Assembly: GCF_014648395.1 (NCBI RefSeq)
Contig: NZ_BMRA01000012.1
Coordinates: 176,777 to 240,776 of the forward strand
Length of the DNA stretch: 64,000 nucleotides
Reading direction: 5' to 3'
Origin: Micromonospora fulviviridis
GTDB taxonomy: Bacteria; Actinomycetota; Actinomycetes; Mycobacteriales; Micromonosporaceae
Shown one piece after another: positions 16,365 to 24,982 of this stretch. The notes beneath the pieces are model-generated. The model had not been told where the DNA came from, ran no database searches, and saw only the letters and a program-made list of their open reading frames with translations. A program made the translations under genes and the position numbers. Numbering within the stretch: the stretch's first letter is position 1; each line of letters opens with the position of its first letter.

Positions 16365-18035
16365 TCAGCCGACGCTGACGGTGTTGAACCGCTCGTCGGT
16401 CAGGGGGCTGGCGACCAGACCCTTGACGTCCTTGGTGACCACGATGGCCGGCGGGGCGTGCCAGACCGGCACGGCCGGCAGCCACTTGGCGGCGATGTCG
16501 CGGTTGACCTGCTCCCACGCGGCCTTCTTGCCGGCCTCGTCGACCGTGGCGTCGGCCTTGGTGATGGCGTCGAACATCTCGGTCATCGCCTGGTCGCCGA
16601 ACTCGACCTTGGCGCGGCCGAAGAAGGTGCCGACGAAGTTGCCCGGGTCGTTGTAGTCACCGGTCCAGCCGAGAATGTGCAGGTCGTGCTTGCCGAACTG
16701 CTGCACGTCGTCCTTGTAGCCACCGTTCCACGGGCGGGCCACACCGTTGACCTTGATGCCGACGGCCTGCAGGTCGTTGGCCAGGACGGTGAAGATCTCC
16801 TGCGGGTTCGGCATGTACGGCCGGGAGACGTCGGTCGGGTAGTAGAAGTTGAGCGTCAGGTTCTCGGCGCCCGCCTCCTTGAGCAGCTGCTTGGCCTTGT
16901 CGACGTTGTAGTCGTACTTCTGCACGTCCTGCGCGTAGCCGAGCACGGTGTCCGGCATGAACTCGTCGGCGACCTTGGTGCCACCCGGGCCCTTGGTCTG
17001 GACGAGCTGCTGGCGGTTGAGGGCGTAGGCGATCGCCTGGCGCACCCGCAGGTCCTTCAGCTTCGGGTTCTTCTGGTTGAAGCCGAGGTAGAGGATGTTG
17101 AACGCCGGGCGGTCGAGGACCTGGAAGCCCTCGCCCGAGAGCGCCTTCCGGTCGGCCGGGGCCGGGAAGTCGATGCCCTGGACGGTGCCCGCCCGCAGCT
17201 CCTGCTTGCGGGTGTTCTCGTCCTCGATGACCTTGATGACGAGCTTGTCGACCTTGGCCTTCTCGCCCCAGTAGTCGGGGTTCCGGTTCAGGGTGATCTC
17301 ACCCTTGGCCTTGTCCCAACCACCGAAGGTGAAGGGGCCGGTGCCCACCGGGTGCTCGTTGGCGAACGCGCTGTACTCGAAGGAGTCGCCGTTCTGCTTC
17401 ACCGTGTCGGCGTCGTACTTCTTCAGCGCCTCGGGGCTGGCGATCGAGAGCGCGGTCAGCGCGAAGGCGCCCGGGAAGGCACCCTTGTACCGGTTCATCG
17501 TGACGACGGCGGTGCCGTCGTCCTTCGCCTCGCACTTGTTGTAGACCGGCTCGCCGACACCCTCGGCCTCGTTCTTGGCGAAGCCACCGAAGACGTCCGA
17601 GTAGTAGATCATCTGCGACTGGGCGGCGGCGCCCTTCATGTTGAACCAGCGGTCGAAGTTGAAGCAGACCGCGGCGGCGTTGAACGGGGTGCCGTCGTGG
17701 AACTTCACGTTCTTGCGCAGCTTGAAGGTCCAGACCTTGCCCTCCGGGTCGTGCTCCCAGCTCTCCGCCAGGGCACCCTGCAGGTCGGCCGTGCCGGGCT
17801 TGTTCTGCACGAGGGTGTCGTACATCTGCCGGATCGGCCGGAAGGACTCACCGTCGTCGTTGAAGATCGGGTCGAAGTTCTTCGGGTTACCGGCGCCCGC
17901 GAAGACGAAGGTGCCGCCGGTCTTGGCCCCACCGCTGTCGTCGTCGCGCTCGCTCTTCGCGCAGCCGGACGCCCCGACCGCCAGAGCGGCGGCGGCCGCG
18001 AGGGCCACGGCCGCTTTAAGCCTGCTCGCCTGCAT
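16365..18035 (-). CDS. Peptide ABC transporter substrate-binding lipoprotein (DppA-like)
   Basis: A 556-aa extracellular binding protein of the SBP_bac_5 family. The signal sequence ends in the lipobox GASGC (Cys about residue 25), which anchors the protein to the membrane. A short Asp/Ser/Gly linker precedes the binding domain, which starts 'GGTFVFAGAGNPKNFDPI'. The typical 'LRKNVKFHDGTPFNAAAV' segment is near residue 105. It delivers ligand (oligopeptides, or other solutes used by this family) to DppBC. A GAGGTGAGAG site precedes the ATG. It is the first gene of the operon. Confidence 0.93.
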   Translation of the reverse strand: MQASRLKAAVALAAAAALAVGASGCAKSERDDDSGGAKTGGTFVFAGAGNPKNFDPIFNDDGESFRPIRQMYDTLVQNKPGTADLQGALAESWEHDPEGKVWTFKLRKNVKFHDGTPFNAAAVCFNFDRWFNMKGAAAQSQMIYYSDVFGGFAKNEAEGVGEPVYNKCEAKDDGTAVVTMNRYKGAFPGAFALTALSIASPEALKKYDADTVKQNGDSFEYSAFANEHPVGTGPFTFGGWDKAKGEITLNRNPDYWGEKAKVDKLVIKVIEDENTRKQELRAGTVQGIDFPAPADRKALSGEGFQVLDRPAFNILYLGFNQKNPKLKDLRVRQAIAYALNRQQLVQTKGPGGTKVADEFMPDTVLGYAQDVQKYDYNVDKAKQLLKEAGAENLTLNFYYPTDVSRPYMPNPQEIFTVLANDLQAVGIKVNGVARPWNGGYKDDVQQFGKHDLHILGWTGDYNDPGNFVGTFFGRAKVEFGDQAMTEMFDAITKADATVDEAGKKAAWEQVNRDIAAKWLPAVPVWHAPPAIVVTKDVKGLVASPLTDERFNTVSVG

Positions 18036-18321
18036 CTCTCACCTCTGTCATGCGCATGTGTCCACGCCGAGCTGTGACTCAGTCCGTGTGCGGGAGGCTA
18101 TGACACGACACACAGAATGCGGAACGCCCGTTAGGCAATCGCTACCAAGCCGACACCAAGTGGCCGGGTCTGACAGCGGCGGATCTCCCGACAAACAGGA
18201 CTGTCACAGCCGGGAGCAGATAGTGGGATCGGATGAATCGGGGCGAAACAGGTCAGTCGCCGATCGGGCGGTGAGCCGGTGGCGAATCACACTCGTCCCA
18301 CATTCCGGATGGGCGAACGAC
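18036..18321. other. Intergenic region upstream of dppA
   Basis: About 290 bp without a convincing gene. It should hold the dppA promoter. A TAGCCT hexamer on the minus strand (18100-18095) is a possible -10, giving a leader of about 50 nt, but no clear -35 or operator is visible. Confidence 0.4.
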
Positions 18322-18353
18322 GCCGGCCGGCCCCTCGAACGGGACCGGCCGGC
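18322..18353. terminator. recR operon terminator
   Basis: A stem of 13 bp with one mismatch (GCCGGCCGG-type arms, 18322-18334 with 18341-18353) lies 16 bp after the recR stop on the minus strand. Confidence 0.75.
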
Positions 18354-18369
18354 ATGGTCGTCGCCGCGA

Positions 18370-18963
18370 TCAGACCGCTCGGCGGCCCTCGAACGCGCGG
18401 CCCAGCGTGATCTCGTCGGCGTACTCCAGGTCGCCGCCGACCGGCAGGCCGCTGGCCAGCCGGGTCACCGCGATGCCCATCGGCTTCACCATCAGCGCCA
18501 GATAGGTCGCGGTCGCCTCACCCTCGGTGTTCGGGTCGGTGGCGAGGATCAGCTCACGGACCGCGCCGCCGCCCAGCCGGGTCATCAGCTCCCGGATCCG
18601 CAGGTTGTCCGGGCCGATGCCCTCCAGCGGGTTGATCGCGCCGCCGAGCACGTGGTAGCGACCGCGGAACTCACCGGTCCGCTCGATCGCCACGACGTCC
18701 TTCGGCTCCTCGACCACGCAGAGCACCTCGTCCGTACGCCGCGGGTCGCGGCAGATCCGGCACTGCTCCGACTCGGCCACGTTGTAGCAGGTGGTGCAGA
18801 AGCGCACCAGCTCCTTGACCTTGCGCAGCGCGCCGGCCAACCGGTTCACGTCGGCGGGATCCGCCGAGAGGACGTGGAACGCGATCCGCTGTGCGCTCTT
18901 CGGGCCCACGCCCGGCAGCCGGCCCAGCTCGTCGATCAGGTCCTGGATGGCACCCTCGTACAT
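18370..18963 (-). CDS. recR: Recombination protein RecR
   Basis: A 197-aa RecFOR-pathway protein that helps load RecA at single-stranded gaps. The N-terminal helix-hairpin-helix 'LPGVGPKSAQRIAFH' is followed by the zinc finger Cys56, Cys59, Cys68, Cys71, and a Toprim domain (about 78-175, 'CVVEEPKDVVAIERTG'). The length is standard. It starts 8 bp after ybaB, in the conserved dnaX-ybaB-recR operon. Confidence 0.97.
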   Translation of the reverse strand: MYEGAIQDLIDELGRLPGVGPKSAQRIAFHVLSADPADVNRLAGALRKVKELVRFCTTCYNVAESEQCRICRDPRRTDEVLCVVEEPKDVVAIERTGEFRGRYHVLGGAINPLEGIGPDNLRIRELMTRLGGGAVRELILATDPNTEGEATATYLALMVKPMGIAVTRLASGLPVGGDLEYADEITLGRAFEGRRAV

Positions 18964-18971
18964 CTGCCGGC

Positions 18972-19304
18972 TCAGAACCCGGGCAGGCCGAGGCCGCCCA
19001 TCCCGCCCGCGACCGGGCCCATCTTCTTCTCGGTCAGCTCCCGGGCCGCCTCGGCGGCGTTGTGCACGGCGGCGACGACCAGGTCCTCCAGCGTCTCCAC
19101 GTCCTCCGGGTCGACCGCCTTCGGGTCGATCTTGATCGACTTCAGCTCACCGGTGCCGGCGACGGTGGCGGTGACCAGGCCCCCACCGGCGGTGCCGGTC
19201 AGCTCGGTCTCGGCCAGCTCGGCCTGGGCCTTGGCGATCTGCTGCTGCATCTTCTGCGCCTGCTTCAGCATCTGCTGCATGTTCGGCTGTCCACCTGGGC
19301 GCAC
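18972..19304 (-). CDS. YbaB/EbfC-family nucleoid-associated protein
   Basis: A 110-aa DNA-binding protein. The family core is clear: 'MQQMLKQAQKMQQQIAKAQAEL' is a long amphipathic helix, followed by 'GGGLVTATVAGTGELKSIKIDP' and a helical C-terminus. The family forms dimers that bind DNA and alter nucleoid structure. The GTG at 19304 has AGAAGGAG at the right distance, which decides the start. A later ATG at 19280 is possible. It sits between dnaX and recR as in most bacteria. Confidence 0.93.
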   Translation of the reverse strand: MRPGGQPNMQQMLKQAQKMQQQIAKAQAELAETELTGTAGGGLVTATVAGTGELKSIKIDPKAVDPEDVETLEDLVVAAVHNAAEAARELTEKKMGPVAGGMGGLGLPGF

Positions 19305-19387
19305 GATGGCTCCTTCTCGCACTCGTCTGATCGGCCGCGCCCAGCCTAGTCGGGCGGCGGCACTGCTCCTCGGCGGTCGACGCGCGC

Positions 19388-22219
19388 TCAGCGCGCGTCG
19401 ACCTCGTTGATCTTCTCGGCCCCGAACGCCTCGCGCAGCAGCTGCACGGCCTGCTCCTCGCTGGACTGCCGGGCGGTCCGCTCGTCGATCACGTCGTCGA
19501 GCGGCTCGTCGCCCGGATCGAAGCCCTCGTACGCGGGCGCCGCCGGGGCCGCCACCGCCGACCGGCCGCCGACCGGCCCGTCGTAGTCCGGGTCGTAGGG
19601 CGGCTCCCCGGCCCAGTCGGCGTCCGCGGTCTTCCGGGTCGCCTGCGCCGCCCGCGGGCCCTTGCTCGGCCCGCCACCGGCGGCGGCCGCCGCGGCGGCC
19701 GCGCGGGCCGCCGCGATCGCGCTGTTCTTCGGCGTGCCACCGGCCGCCGGTGACGGCGCCACGACCGGTGGTCCGGCCGGCTTCGGTACGGCCGGTGCCG
19801 CGACCGTCGTCGAGACGGCGGCCGGCGCGGCGGGCGTGGTCACGCCTGCCGCCCCGCCCGGACGGGCGGCCTCGGGCCAGTCGTCCCCGCCGGCGGCGGC
19901 CGTGGGGCTGGCCCCGGCACCCGCCGGCTCCCCGGCGCCACCCGGTCGGGCCGGCTCCGGCCAGTCCTCCTCGTCGTCGTCCCCGCCGCCAGCCGTCCCC
20001 GCAGCGGGACCGGCCGGCCGCCGGGCCGGACCACCGGACGGCTCCGACGCGCGGGCGTCTCCACCGGACGGGCCAGCGGCGTTCCCGGGCCGGCCCCCGG
20101 CATCGCTCGCCGGGGAGCCGGACAGGCCGGCGGCGTTCCCGGGCCGGCTCCCGGCCGAGCCACCGGCGTGGTTCCCCGGCGCGTCGGACGGATCGGCCGG
20201 GCGGGCCGGGCCCCCTGCCGGACGAGCCGGTGCGGCGTCCGCGCCGGCCGGTCCGGACGGCGGACGGGCCGGGACCGCTTCGGACGCCGGGCTCGCCGGG
20301 GCCGGATCGGAGGACGTCGGACGGGACGAACCGGAGGGGCGGGACGGACCGCCGAGCGAGGCCGCGCCCCGCTCGCCGGCCACCTCGCACCGGATCTGCC
20401 AGCGGCCGCCCAGCTCCTCGTAGAGCGCATCGGTGAGCACGGCCGCGTGGTCGGCCATCATCTTCGCCAGCACCGTCGACTTCACGGTCAGCACCAGCGT
20501 GTCGCCGTCCAGGTCGCGGACCACCGCGTCGCGCATCAGCGCCGCGATCCGCTTGTTGCTCCGGTTGACCTTGCCGACCACCTCCGGCCAGACGCGGCGC
20601 ACCGCGACGGCGTCCAGCGCGCCGGCCGGGGCCGCGCCGGGGCGCGGCGGCTCGGGGGTCGCCGGATCGGGCAGCACCGCCGAGGCCGGCACCGGACGCC
20701 GGGCGGGAGCGCCGGACGCCGGACCGTCGGCCGAAGGGCCTGCGGGCATCCGGTCGGTCGGGGAGCCGCCCGGGGCCGGCTGGGCCGAGCCGGGGCGGGC
20801 GCCCGGACCGGGCTGGGCGGGGCCGGTCGCGGCCGGGTCGGCGGGGCGGGCCGGCACCGAGCGGGTACCGGCCGCCGCGGCAGCGGCGGCGCGGGCGGCG
20901 GCCGCCCCGGTCGGGGTGCCGGCACCCGCCGGCGTGCCGGCGGTCTCCGGGTCGGGCGCGGCGGCAGCCGCCGTCGGGGCGGGAGTGGCCGGGCGTACCT
21001 CCGGGGCGGGAGCGACCGGCGCGGAGCCGGCGGCGGCCGACGGCGGCTCGGTGCCACCCAGCGTCAGCCGGCGCTCCATCCGCTCCAGGCGCTGGAGCAG
21101 GCCGCCGGCCGAGTCGTCCAGGCCGGGCAGCAGCATCCGGGCGCAGATCAGCTCCAGCAGCAGCCGGGGCGCGGTGGTGCCGCGCATCTCGACCAGGCCG
21201 TTGTGCACGATGTCGGCGCAGCGGGAGAGGGTGGCCGGACCGAGCTGCTGGGCCTGGGCCGTCATCCGCTCGATCTGGTCGGCGGGGCCGTCGATCAGGC
21301 CCTTGGCGGCGGCGTCCGGCACCTGCTGCAGGACGATCAGGTCGCGCAGCCGCTCCAGCAGGTCGGAGGCGAACCGGCGCGGGTCGTGCCCGGCCTCGGC
21401 GACCCGGTCGACGGTGGCGTACGCGGCCGCGCCGTCCCCGGCCGCGAGCGCGTCGCACATCTCGTCGATCAGCGCGGAATCGGTGACGCCGAGCAGCGCG
21501 GCGGCCCGGGCGTAGCTGACCCCCTCCGCGCCGGCGCCAGCGATGAGCTGGTCGAGCACGGAGAGGCTGTCCCGGGCGCTGCCGCCACCGGCGCGCACCA
21601 CCAGCGGGAACACCGCGGGCTCGACCTTGACCCCCTCGGCCTCGGTCAGCTGCTCCAGGTAGGGCCGGAGCACCTTCGGCGGGATCAGGCGGAACGGGTA
21701 GTGGTGCGTCCGCGACTTGATCGTGCCGAGGACCTTCTCCGGCTCGGTGGTGGCGAAGATGAACTTGACGTACTCCGGGGGCTCCTCGACCAGCTTGAGC
21801 AGGGCGTTGAAGCCGGCCGACGAGACCATGTGCGCCTCGTCGATGACGTAGATCTTGAAGCGGCTGCGGGCCGGCGCGAAGAACGCCTTCTCGCGCAGCT
21901 CACGGGCGTCGTCGACGCCACCGTGGCTGGCCGCGTCGATCTCGATGACGTCGATCGACCCGGCGCCGTCGGTGGCCAGCGAGCGGCACGACTCACACTG
22001 CCCGCACGGCTCGGGGGTGGGCCCCTGCTCGCAGTTGAGCGAGCGGGCCAGGATCCGGGCGCTGGAGGTCTTGCCGCAGCCCCGGGGGCCGGAGAAGAGG
22101 TAGGCGTGGTTCAACCGCCCGCTGCGCAACGCCTGCGACAGCGGCTCGGTGACGTGCTCCTGGCCGATGACCTCGGCGAACGTACGGGGCCGGTACTTGC
22201 GGTAAAGGGCCAGTGCCAC
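19388..22219 (-). CDS. dnaX: DNA polymerase III subunit gamma/tau
   Basis: A 943-aa clamp-loader ATPase. P-loop 'GPRGCGKTSS' is at residues 44-53. Zinc ligands are Cys63, Cys72, Cys75 and Cys78, and 'VIDEAHM' is the Walker B. Clamp-loader domains II and III run to about residue 365. From there to the end is a very long Ala/Pro/Gly-rich disordered tail, interrupted by a folded island ('RRVWPEVVGKVNRSNKRIAALM...') of the tau type. The tail contains near-repeats of 'PGNAAG.SG'. The GTG start at 22219 has AGGAGG upstream. The protein is much longer than in enterobacteria (about 640 aa), as is usual in actinobacteria. Confidence 0.95.
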   Translation of the reverse strand: MALALYRKYRPRTFAEVIGQEHVTEPLSQALRSGRLNHAYLFSGPRGCGKTSSARILARSLNCEQGPTPEPCGQCESCRSLATDGAGSIDVIEIDAASHGGVDDARELREKAFFAPARSRFKIYVIDEAHMVSSAGFNALLKLVEEPPEYVKFIFATTEPEKVLGTIKSRTHHYPFRLIPPKVLRPYLEQLTEAEGVKVEPAVFPLVVRAGGGSARDSLSVLDQLIAGAGAEGVSYARAAALLGVTDSALIDEMCDALAAGDGAAAYATVDRVAEAGHDPRRFASDLLERLRDLIVLQQVPDAAAKGLIDGPADQIERMTAQAQQLGPATLSRCADIVHNGLVEMRGTTAPRLLLELICARMLLPGLDDSAGGLLQRLERMERRLTLGGTEPPSAAAGSAPVAPAPEVRPATPAPTAAAAAPDPETAGTPAGAGTPTGAAAARAAAAAAAGTRSVPARPADPAATGPAQPGPGARPGSAQPAPGGSPTDRMPAGPSADGPASGAPARRPVPASAVLPDPATPEPPRPGAAPAGALDAVAVRRVWPEVVGKVNRSNKRIAALMRDAVVRDLDGDTLVLTVKSTVLAKMMADHAAVLTDALYEELGGRWQIRCEVAGERGAASLGGPSRPSGSSRPTSSDPAPASPASEAVPARPPSGPAGADAAPARPAGGPARPADPSDAPGNHAGGSAGSRPGNAAGLSGSPASDAGGRPGNAAGPSGGDARASEPSGGPARRPAGPAAGTAGGGDDDEEDWPEPARPGGAGEPAGAGASPTAAAGGDDWPEAARPGGAAGVTTPAAPAAVSTTVAAPAVPKPAGPPVVAPSPAAGGTPKNSAIAAARAAAAAAAAGGGPSKGPRAAQATRKTADADWAGEPPYDPDYDGPVGGRSAVAAPAAPAYEGFDPGDEPLDDVIDERTARQSSEEQAVQLLREAFGAEKINEVDAR

Positions 22220-22329
22220 CCGTCCCGCCTCCTCTCGACCGAGCCATTCTGCGCCGGTCGGCCGCGGGTGACCACCCACCACCCCGTGACCTGACCCGCA
22301 GGGACGTTACCGGCACCCGGAGACAGAAA

Positions 22330-22420
22330 GGCCCCCCGTGCACCCGTCAGAGCCCGCTTATCCTTGCTGCCTTCCGGCCCTGGGGAGGTTCACGAGATGC
22401 ACGCCGCACGGGGGGTGCCG
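22330..22420 (-). ncRNA. ffs: Signal recognition particle RNA, small bacterial type (4.5S)
   Basis: The minus strand carries the diagnostic SRP core: 'GGGCCGGAAGGCAGCAAGG' with the GGAA tetraloop and the asymmetric loop. Terminal arms GCACCCCCCGTGC and TGCACGGGGGGC pair. A CTTTCT follows the last stem base. It works with Ffh in co-translational targeting. The position beside dnaX and tRNA-Ser is conserved in actinobacteria. Confidence 0.93.
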
Positions 22421-22486
22421 CCAAGCCTACCCGACCCGGGGTGGATCTTCAGGGGGTGGTGGGGTGTCCCGGCCGTCGGGGACCTG

Positions 22487-22492
22487 TATCCT
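22487..22492 (+). promoter_or_regulatory. -10 hexamer TATCCT of tRNA-Ser(GGA)
   Basis: TATCCT ends 7 nt before the mature tRNA 5' end, so the transcript would begin at or next to the first tRNA base. Confidence 0.5.
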
Positions 22493-22499
22493 GGCTCGC

Positions 22500-22584
22500 G
22501 GAGGATTCGCCTAGAGGCCTAGGGCGCACGCTTGGAAAGCGTGTTGGGTTAACACCCTCACGAGTTCGAATCTCGTATCCTCCG
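22500..22584 (+). tRNA. tRNA-Ser(GGA)
   Basis: 85 nt. Acceptor GGAGGAT pairs with ATCCTCC and the discriminator is G. The anticodon stem CACGC/GCGTG encloses the loop TTGGAAA, anticodon GGA at 22534-22536 (reads UCC/UCU). A long serine-type variable arm and the T-loop GTTCGAATC are present. No CCA is encoded. Confidence 0.96.
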
Positions 22585-22603
22585 CTCTCTTGAGCAGGAC
22601 AAA

Positions 22604-22639
22604 CGGAAGGGCCGGCCCCATCAGGGACCGGCCCTTCCG
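22604..22639. terminator. Terminator between tRNA-Ser and the beta-propeller gene
   Basis: A perfect 12-bp stem (CGGAAGGGCCGG with CCGGCCCTTCCG) has a 12-nt loop. It follows the tRNA on the plus strand and the stop of the minus-strand gene on the other. Confidence 0.8.
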
Positions 22640-22657
22640 CTGTCACTCAGGGCACAG

Positions 22658-23953
22658 TCACGGCAGGGTACGGATCCGCAGGGTCACCATCTCCGGCTCG
22701 GCCAACTGGTCGGTGACCGCGTAGATCTTGTTGCCGGACACGGCCAGCCCGCCGTTGACCAGGTTGTGCGCCCACGTCTCCTGGTTCGGCAGGTGCCCGA
22801 ACTCGTACGTGGCGGTCGGCGTGGTGGCACCCGACTCGAACACCCAGACGTCCTTGTCGTACGACGAGTCGGTGCCTGCGACGACGAGGCCGTCGGGCCG
22901 GATCGCCACGGCATTCGGATACGGCACGGTCGGGTACCGGTGCACCTCGACGAGGTCGGACGTGCGCAGGACCGGGTGGTAGTACGGCGCGCCCGAGGGG
23001 ACGATCACCTCGGTGCCGTCCGGGGTGAGGGCCAGCTGCGCGACCGAGCCACCGTCGGTCCGGCTGATCGCCCGTTGGATCAGCCCCGTCGCGGTGGCCT
23101 CGAAGCGGACCAGCAGGGCCGGGCTGGTGCCCGTCGCCCCGGCGATCAGCATGTCGGGCTGAGCGGGCGAGGTGGCCAGCAGCATCGCCGAGGTGATCCG
23201 CTGGTCGATGGCGTCGACGGCGTACACGTCGAACTTCCCGGTCGCGAGGTCGACCCGGCCGATGCCCGCCGTGGGCTCGTTCTCGCACCCCCAGGAGACC
23301 CAGAGCTGGCCGGCCGCGAAGGCCATGTCCTTCGGGCACGTCATGGTCCCGTCGGTCTTCCCGGCGAACTGCCCGTCCAGTTCCCAGGTGTCCAGGTCGA
23401 CGATCCGGAGCCAGTCCTGGTCGCCGGCGGCGATGTAGAGCTTCCTGCCGTCCGGGCTCAGCGTCATCCCGGCGGCCCCCGGCGCGATGCCCGGAAGGGT
23501 ACGCAGGACGTTGCCGGCCAGGTCGGTGACGATCAGACCGTCGGTGCCCTTGCCTCCCGTGATGTAGACCCTGCTGCGCGCCTCGTCCACGACGATGTCG
23601 CCGAACCGGAAGTTGGTGACGTAACCCGGGATCGGGATCTGCACGTTCACGTCGGTGCTCGGCGGTGGGGTGGTGGCGGTCGGGGTCGGCGTCGGCGTCG
23701 GGCTGGTGGTCGGGCTGGACGTCGGCGAAGCGGTGGGACGCGGCTTCCGTCCCGGCTGCGGAGACCTGGTCGTCTTGTCGGCCTTGGCGGTGGTGCCACC
23801 GGCGGCGACCAGTTGCGGCGCGGCGGTCCTGCCGTCGGCGGGCCGGTCGCCACCCGCCACGGCGGTGCCCGCACCGGCGGCCAGGAGGGCGAGAACGCCC
23901 ACCCCCACCATCCAGACTCGTGCGCGCCGGCCCCTGTGTGCTGTTCGGCTCAT
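22658..23953 (-). CDS. Secreted beta-propeller (YVTN/SMP-30-like) protein
   Basis: A 431-aa exported protein. A signal peptide (basic start, hydrophobic residues about 13-32, 'GTAVAG') is followed by a Pro/Thr/Ser-rich stalk (about 70-100) and a beta-propeller of about 330 residues. Repeating blades include 'DIVVDEARSRVYITGG', 'AGMTLSPDGRKLYIAAGD' and 'AQLALTPDGTEVIV', the YVTN-repeat pattern. Such propellers bind ligands or partners on the cell surface. No catalytic motif is seen, so a function cannot be given. It stands alone between terminators. Confidence 0.82.
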   Translation of the reverse strand: MSRTAHRGRRARVWMVGVGVLALLAAGAGTAVAGGDRPADGRTAAPQLVAAGGTTAKADKTTRSPQPGRKPRPTASPTSSPTTSPTPTPTPTATTPPPSTDVNVQIPIPGYVTNFRFGDIVVDEARSRVYITGGKGTDGLIVTDLAGNVLRTLPGIAPGAAGMTLSPDGRKLYIAAGDQDWLRIVDLDTWELDGQFAGKTDGTMTCPKDMAFAAGQLWVSWGCENEPTAGIGRVDLATGKFDVYAVDAIDQRITSAMLLATSPAQPDMLIAGATGTSPALLVRFEATATGLIQRAISRTDGGSVAQLALTPDGTEVIVPSGAPYYHPVLRTSDLVEVHRYPTVPYPNAVAIRPDGLVVAGTDSSYDKDVWVFESGATTPTATYEFGHLPNQETWAHNLVNGGLAVSGNKIYAVTDQLAEPEMVTLRIRTLP

Positions 23954-24182
23954 CGTTCCCCGTTCGTGATCCGATACGCGACGCGGGCCGGAATCGGACC
24001 CTGGCCCGCCGACCAGAAGGCGCTCCGAAGTGCATGGATGTTACGCAAAACACCAGCGGCACGGCTCCCGTCGGCCGGTTCAGCCACACCCGTCCGTCCG
24101 GGGGCCGGCCCTTCGCCGTTTCCCCCAACGCGGCGTCTGATCGCCGCCAGACTCCCCGCCCGCCGCCGAGCAGGCTGGTGGC

Positions 24183-24926
24183 ATGACCGGAGTTCTGGAC
24201 GGAAAAGTGGCATTGGTGACCGGCGGCAGCCGGGGTATCGGGGCGGCGGTGGCACTGCGGCTGGCGCAGGAGGGCGCCGACGTGGCACTGACCTACGAGC
24301 GGCGCGCCGACCGGGCGGCCGAGCTGGTGGAGCAGATCAAGGCGGTGGGCCGGCGCGCCCTGGCGGTGCCGGCGGACAGCGCCGACCCGGCGGCGGCGCG
24401 CGCGGCGGTCGACCGGGTCGCCGGTGAGTTCGGCCGGCTCGACGTGCTGGTCAACAACGCCGGGGTGTTCCTGACCGGCCCGGTGACGGAGCTGGGCACG
24501 GACGAGGTCGAGCGGACCATCGCGGTCAACGTGCGGGCGCCGTTCGTGTTCGCCCAGGCGGCGGTCGGGCACCTGACCGACGGCGGCCGGATCGTGAACA
24601 TCGGCAGCAACGTGGCCGAGCGGGCCGTGTTCCCCGGCCTCGCCCTCTACTCGATGAGCAAGACGGCCCTGCTCGGCCTGACCCGGGGCCTCGCCCGGGA
24701 GCTGGGCGGCCGGGGGATCACCGTGAACCTGGTCAATCCCGGGCCGACCGACACCGACGCGAACCCGGCGGACGGGCCGAACGCGGACGCCATCCGCGGC
24801 TTCACCGCCCTGGGTCGCTACGCCGCGCCGGCCGAGATCGCCGCCGTGGTGGCCTTCCTGGCCGGGCCGGACGGCGGCTACGTCACCGGCGCGACGATCA
24901 ACGCCGACGGCGGCTTCACCGGCTGA
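24183..24926 (+). CDS. SDR-family NAD(P)-dependent oxidoreductase
   Basis: A 247-aa classical short-chain dehydrogenase, closest in pattern to 3-oxoacyl-ACP reductases (FabG-like). The cofactor loop TGGSRGIG is at residues 13-20, NNAG is near 95, and the catalytic Tyr156 and Lys160 (YSMSK) are present with Ser about 14 residues earlier. The C-terminus 'YVTGATINADGGF' is typical. The basic residue after the glycine loop (Arg17) and 'ERR' after strand 2 favour NADPH. The substrate is unknown. It is transcribed alone and ends in a strong terminator. Confidence 0.92.
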   Translation: MTGVLDGKVALVTGGSRGIGAAVALRLAQEGADVALTYERRADRAAELVEQIKAVGRRALAVPADSADPAAARAAVDRVAGEFGRLDVLVNNAGVFLTGPVTELGTDEVERTIAVNVRAPFVFAQAAVGHLTDGGRIVNIGSNVAERAVFPGLALYSMSKTALLGLTRGLARELGGRGITVNLVNPGPTDTDANPADGPNADAIRGFTALGRYAAPAEIAAVVAFLAGPDGGYVTGATINADGGFTG

Positions 24927-24932
24927 CCGGCG

Positions 24933-24975
24933 CCGCGGCAGGGGCCGGCTCCACCGGGGTCGGCCCCTGCCGCGG
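24933..24975. terminator. Bidirectional terminator
   Basis: A perfect 15-bp stem (CCGCGGCAGGGGCCG with CGGCCCCTGCCGCGG) has a 13-nt loop, between the SDR gene and the convergent MFS gene. Confidence 0.85.
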
Positions 24976-24982
24976 TACGCCG

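Noticed and set aside
18036..18321. Short plus-strand open frame upstream of dppA
   Set aside because: No ribosome site, no family likeness, and it fills the region expected to hold the dppA promoter.
20000..21000. Repetitive GC-rich stretch that could suggest a tandem repeat array or CRISPR
   Set aside because: It codes for the low-complexity tail of DnaX; repeats are imperfect and have no regular spacers. No CRISPR array was seen anywhere in the window.
18972..21458. Open frame joining ybaB to the dnaX region as one long protein
   Set aside because: Only the last 110 codons match YbaB, with a good ribosome site at the GTG; the rest is an out-of-frame reading of dnaX.
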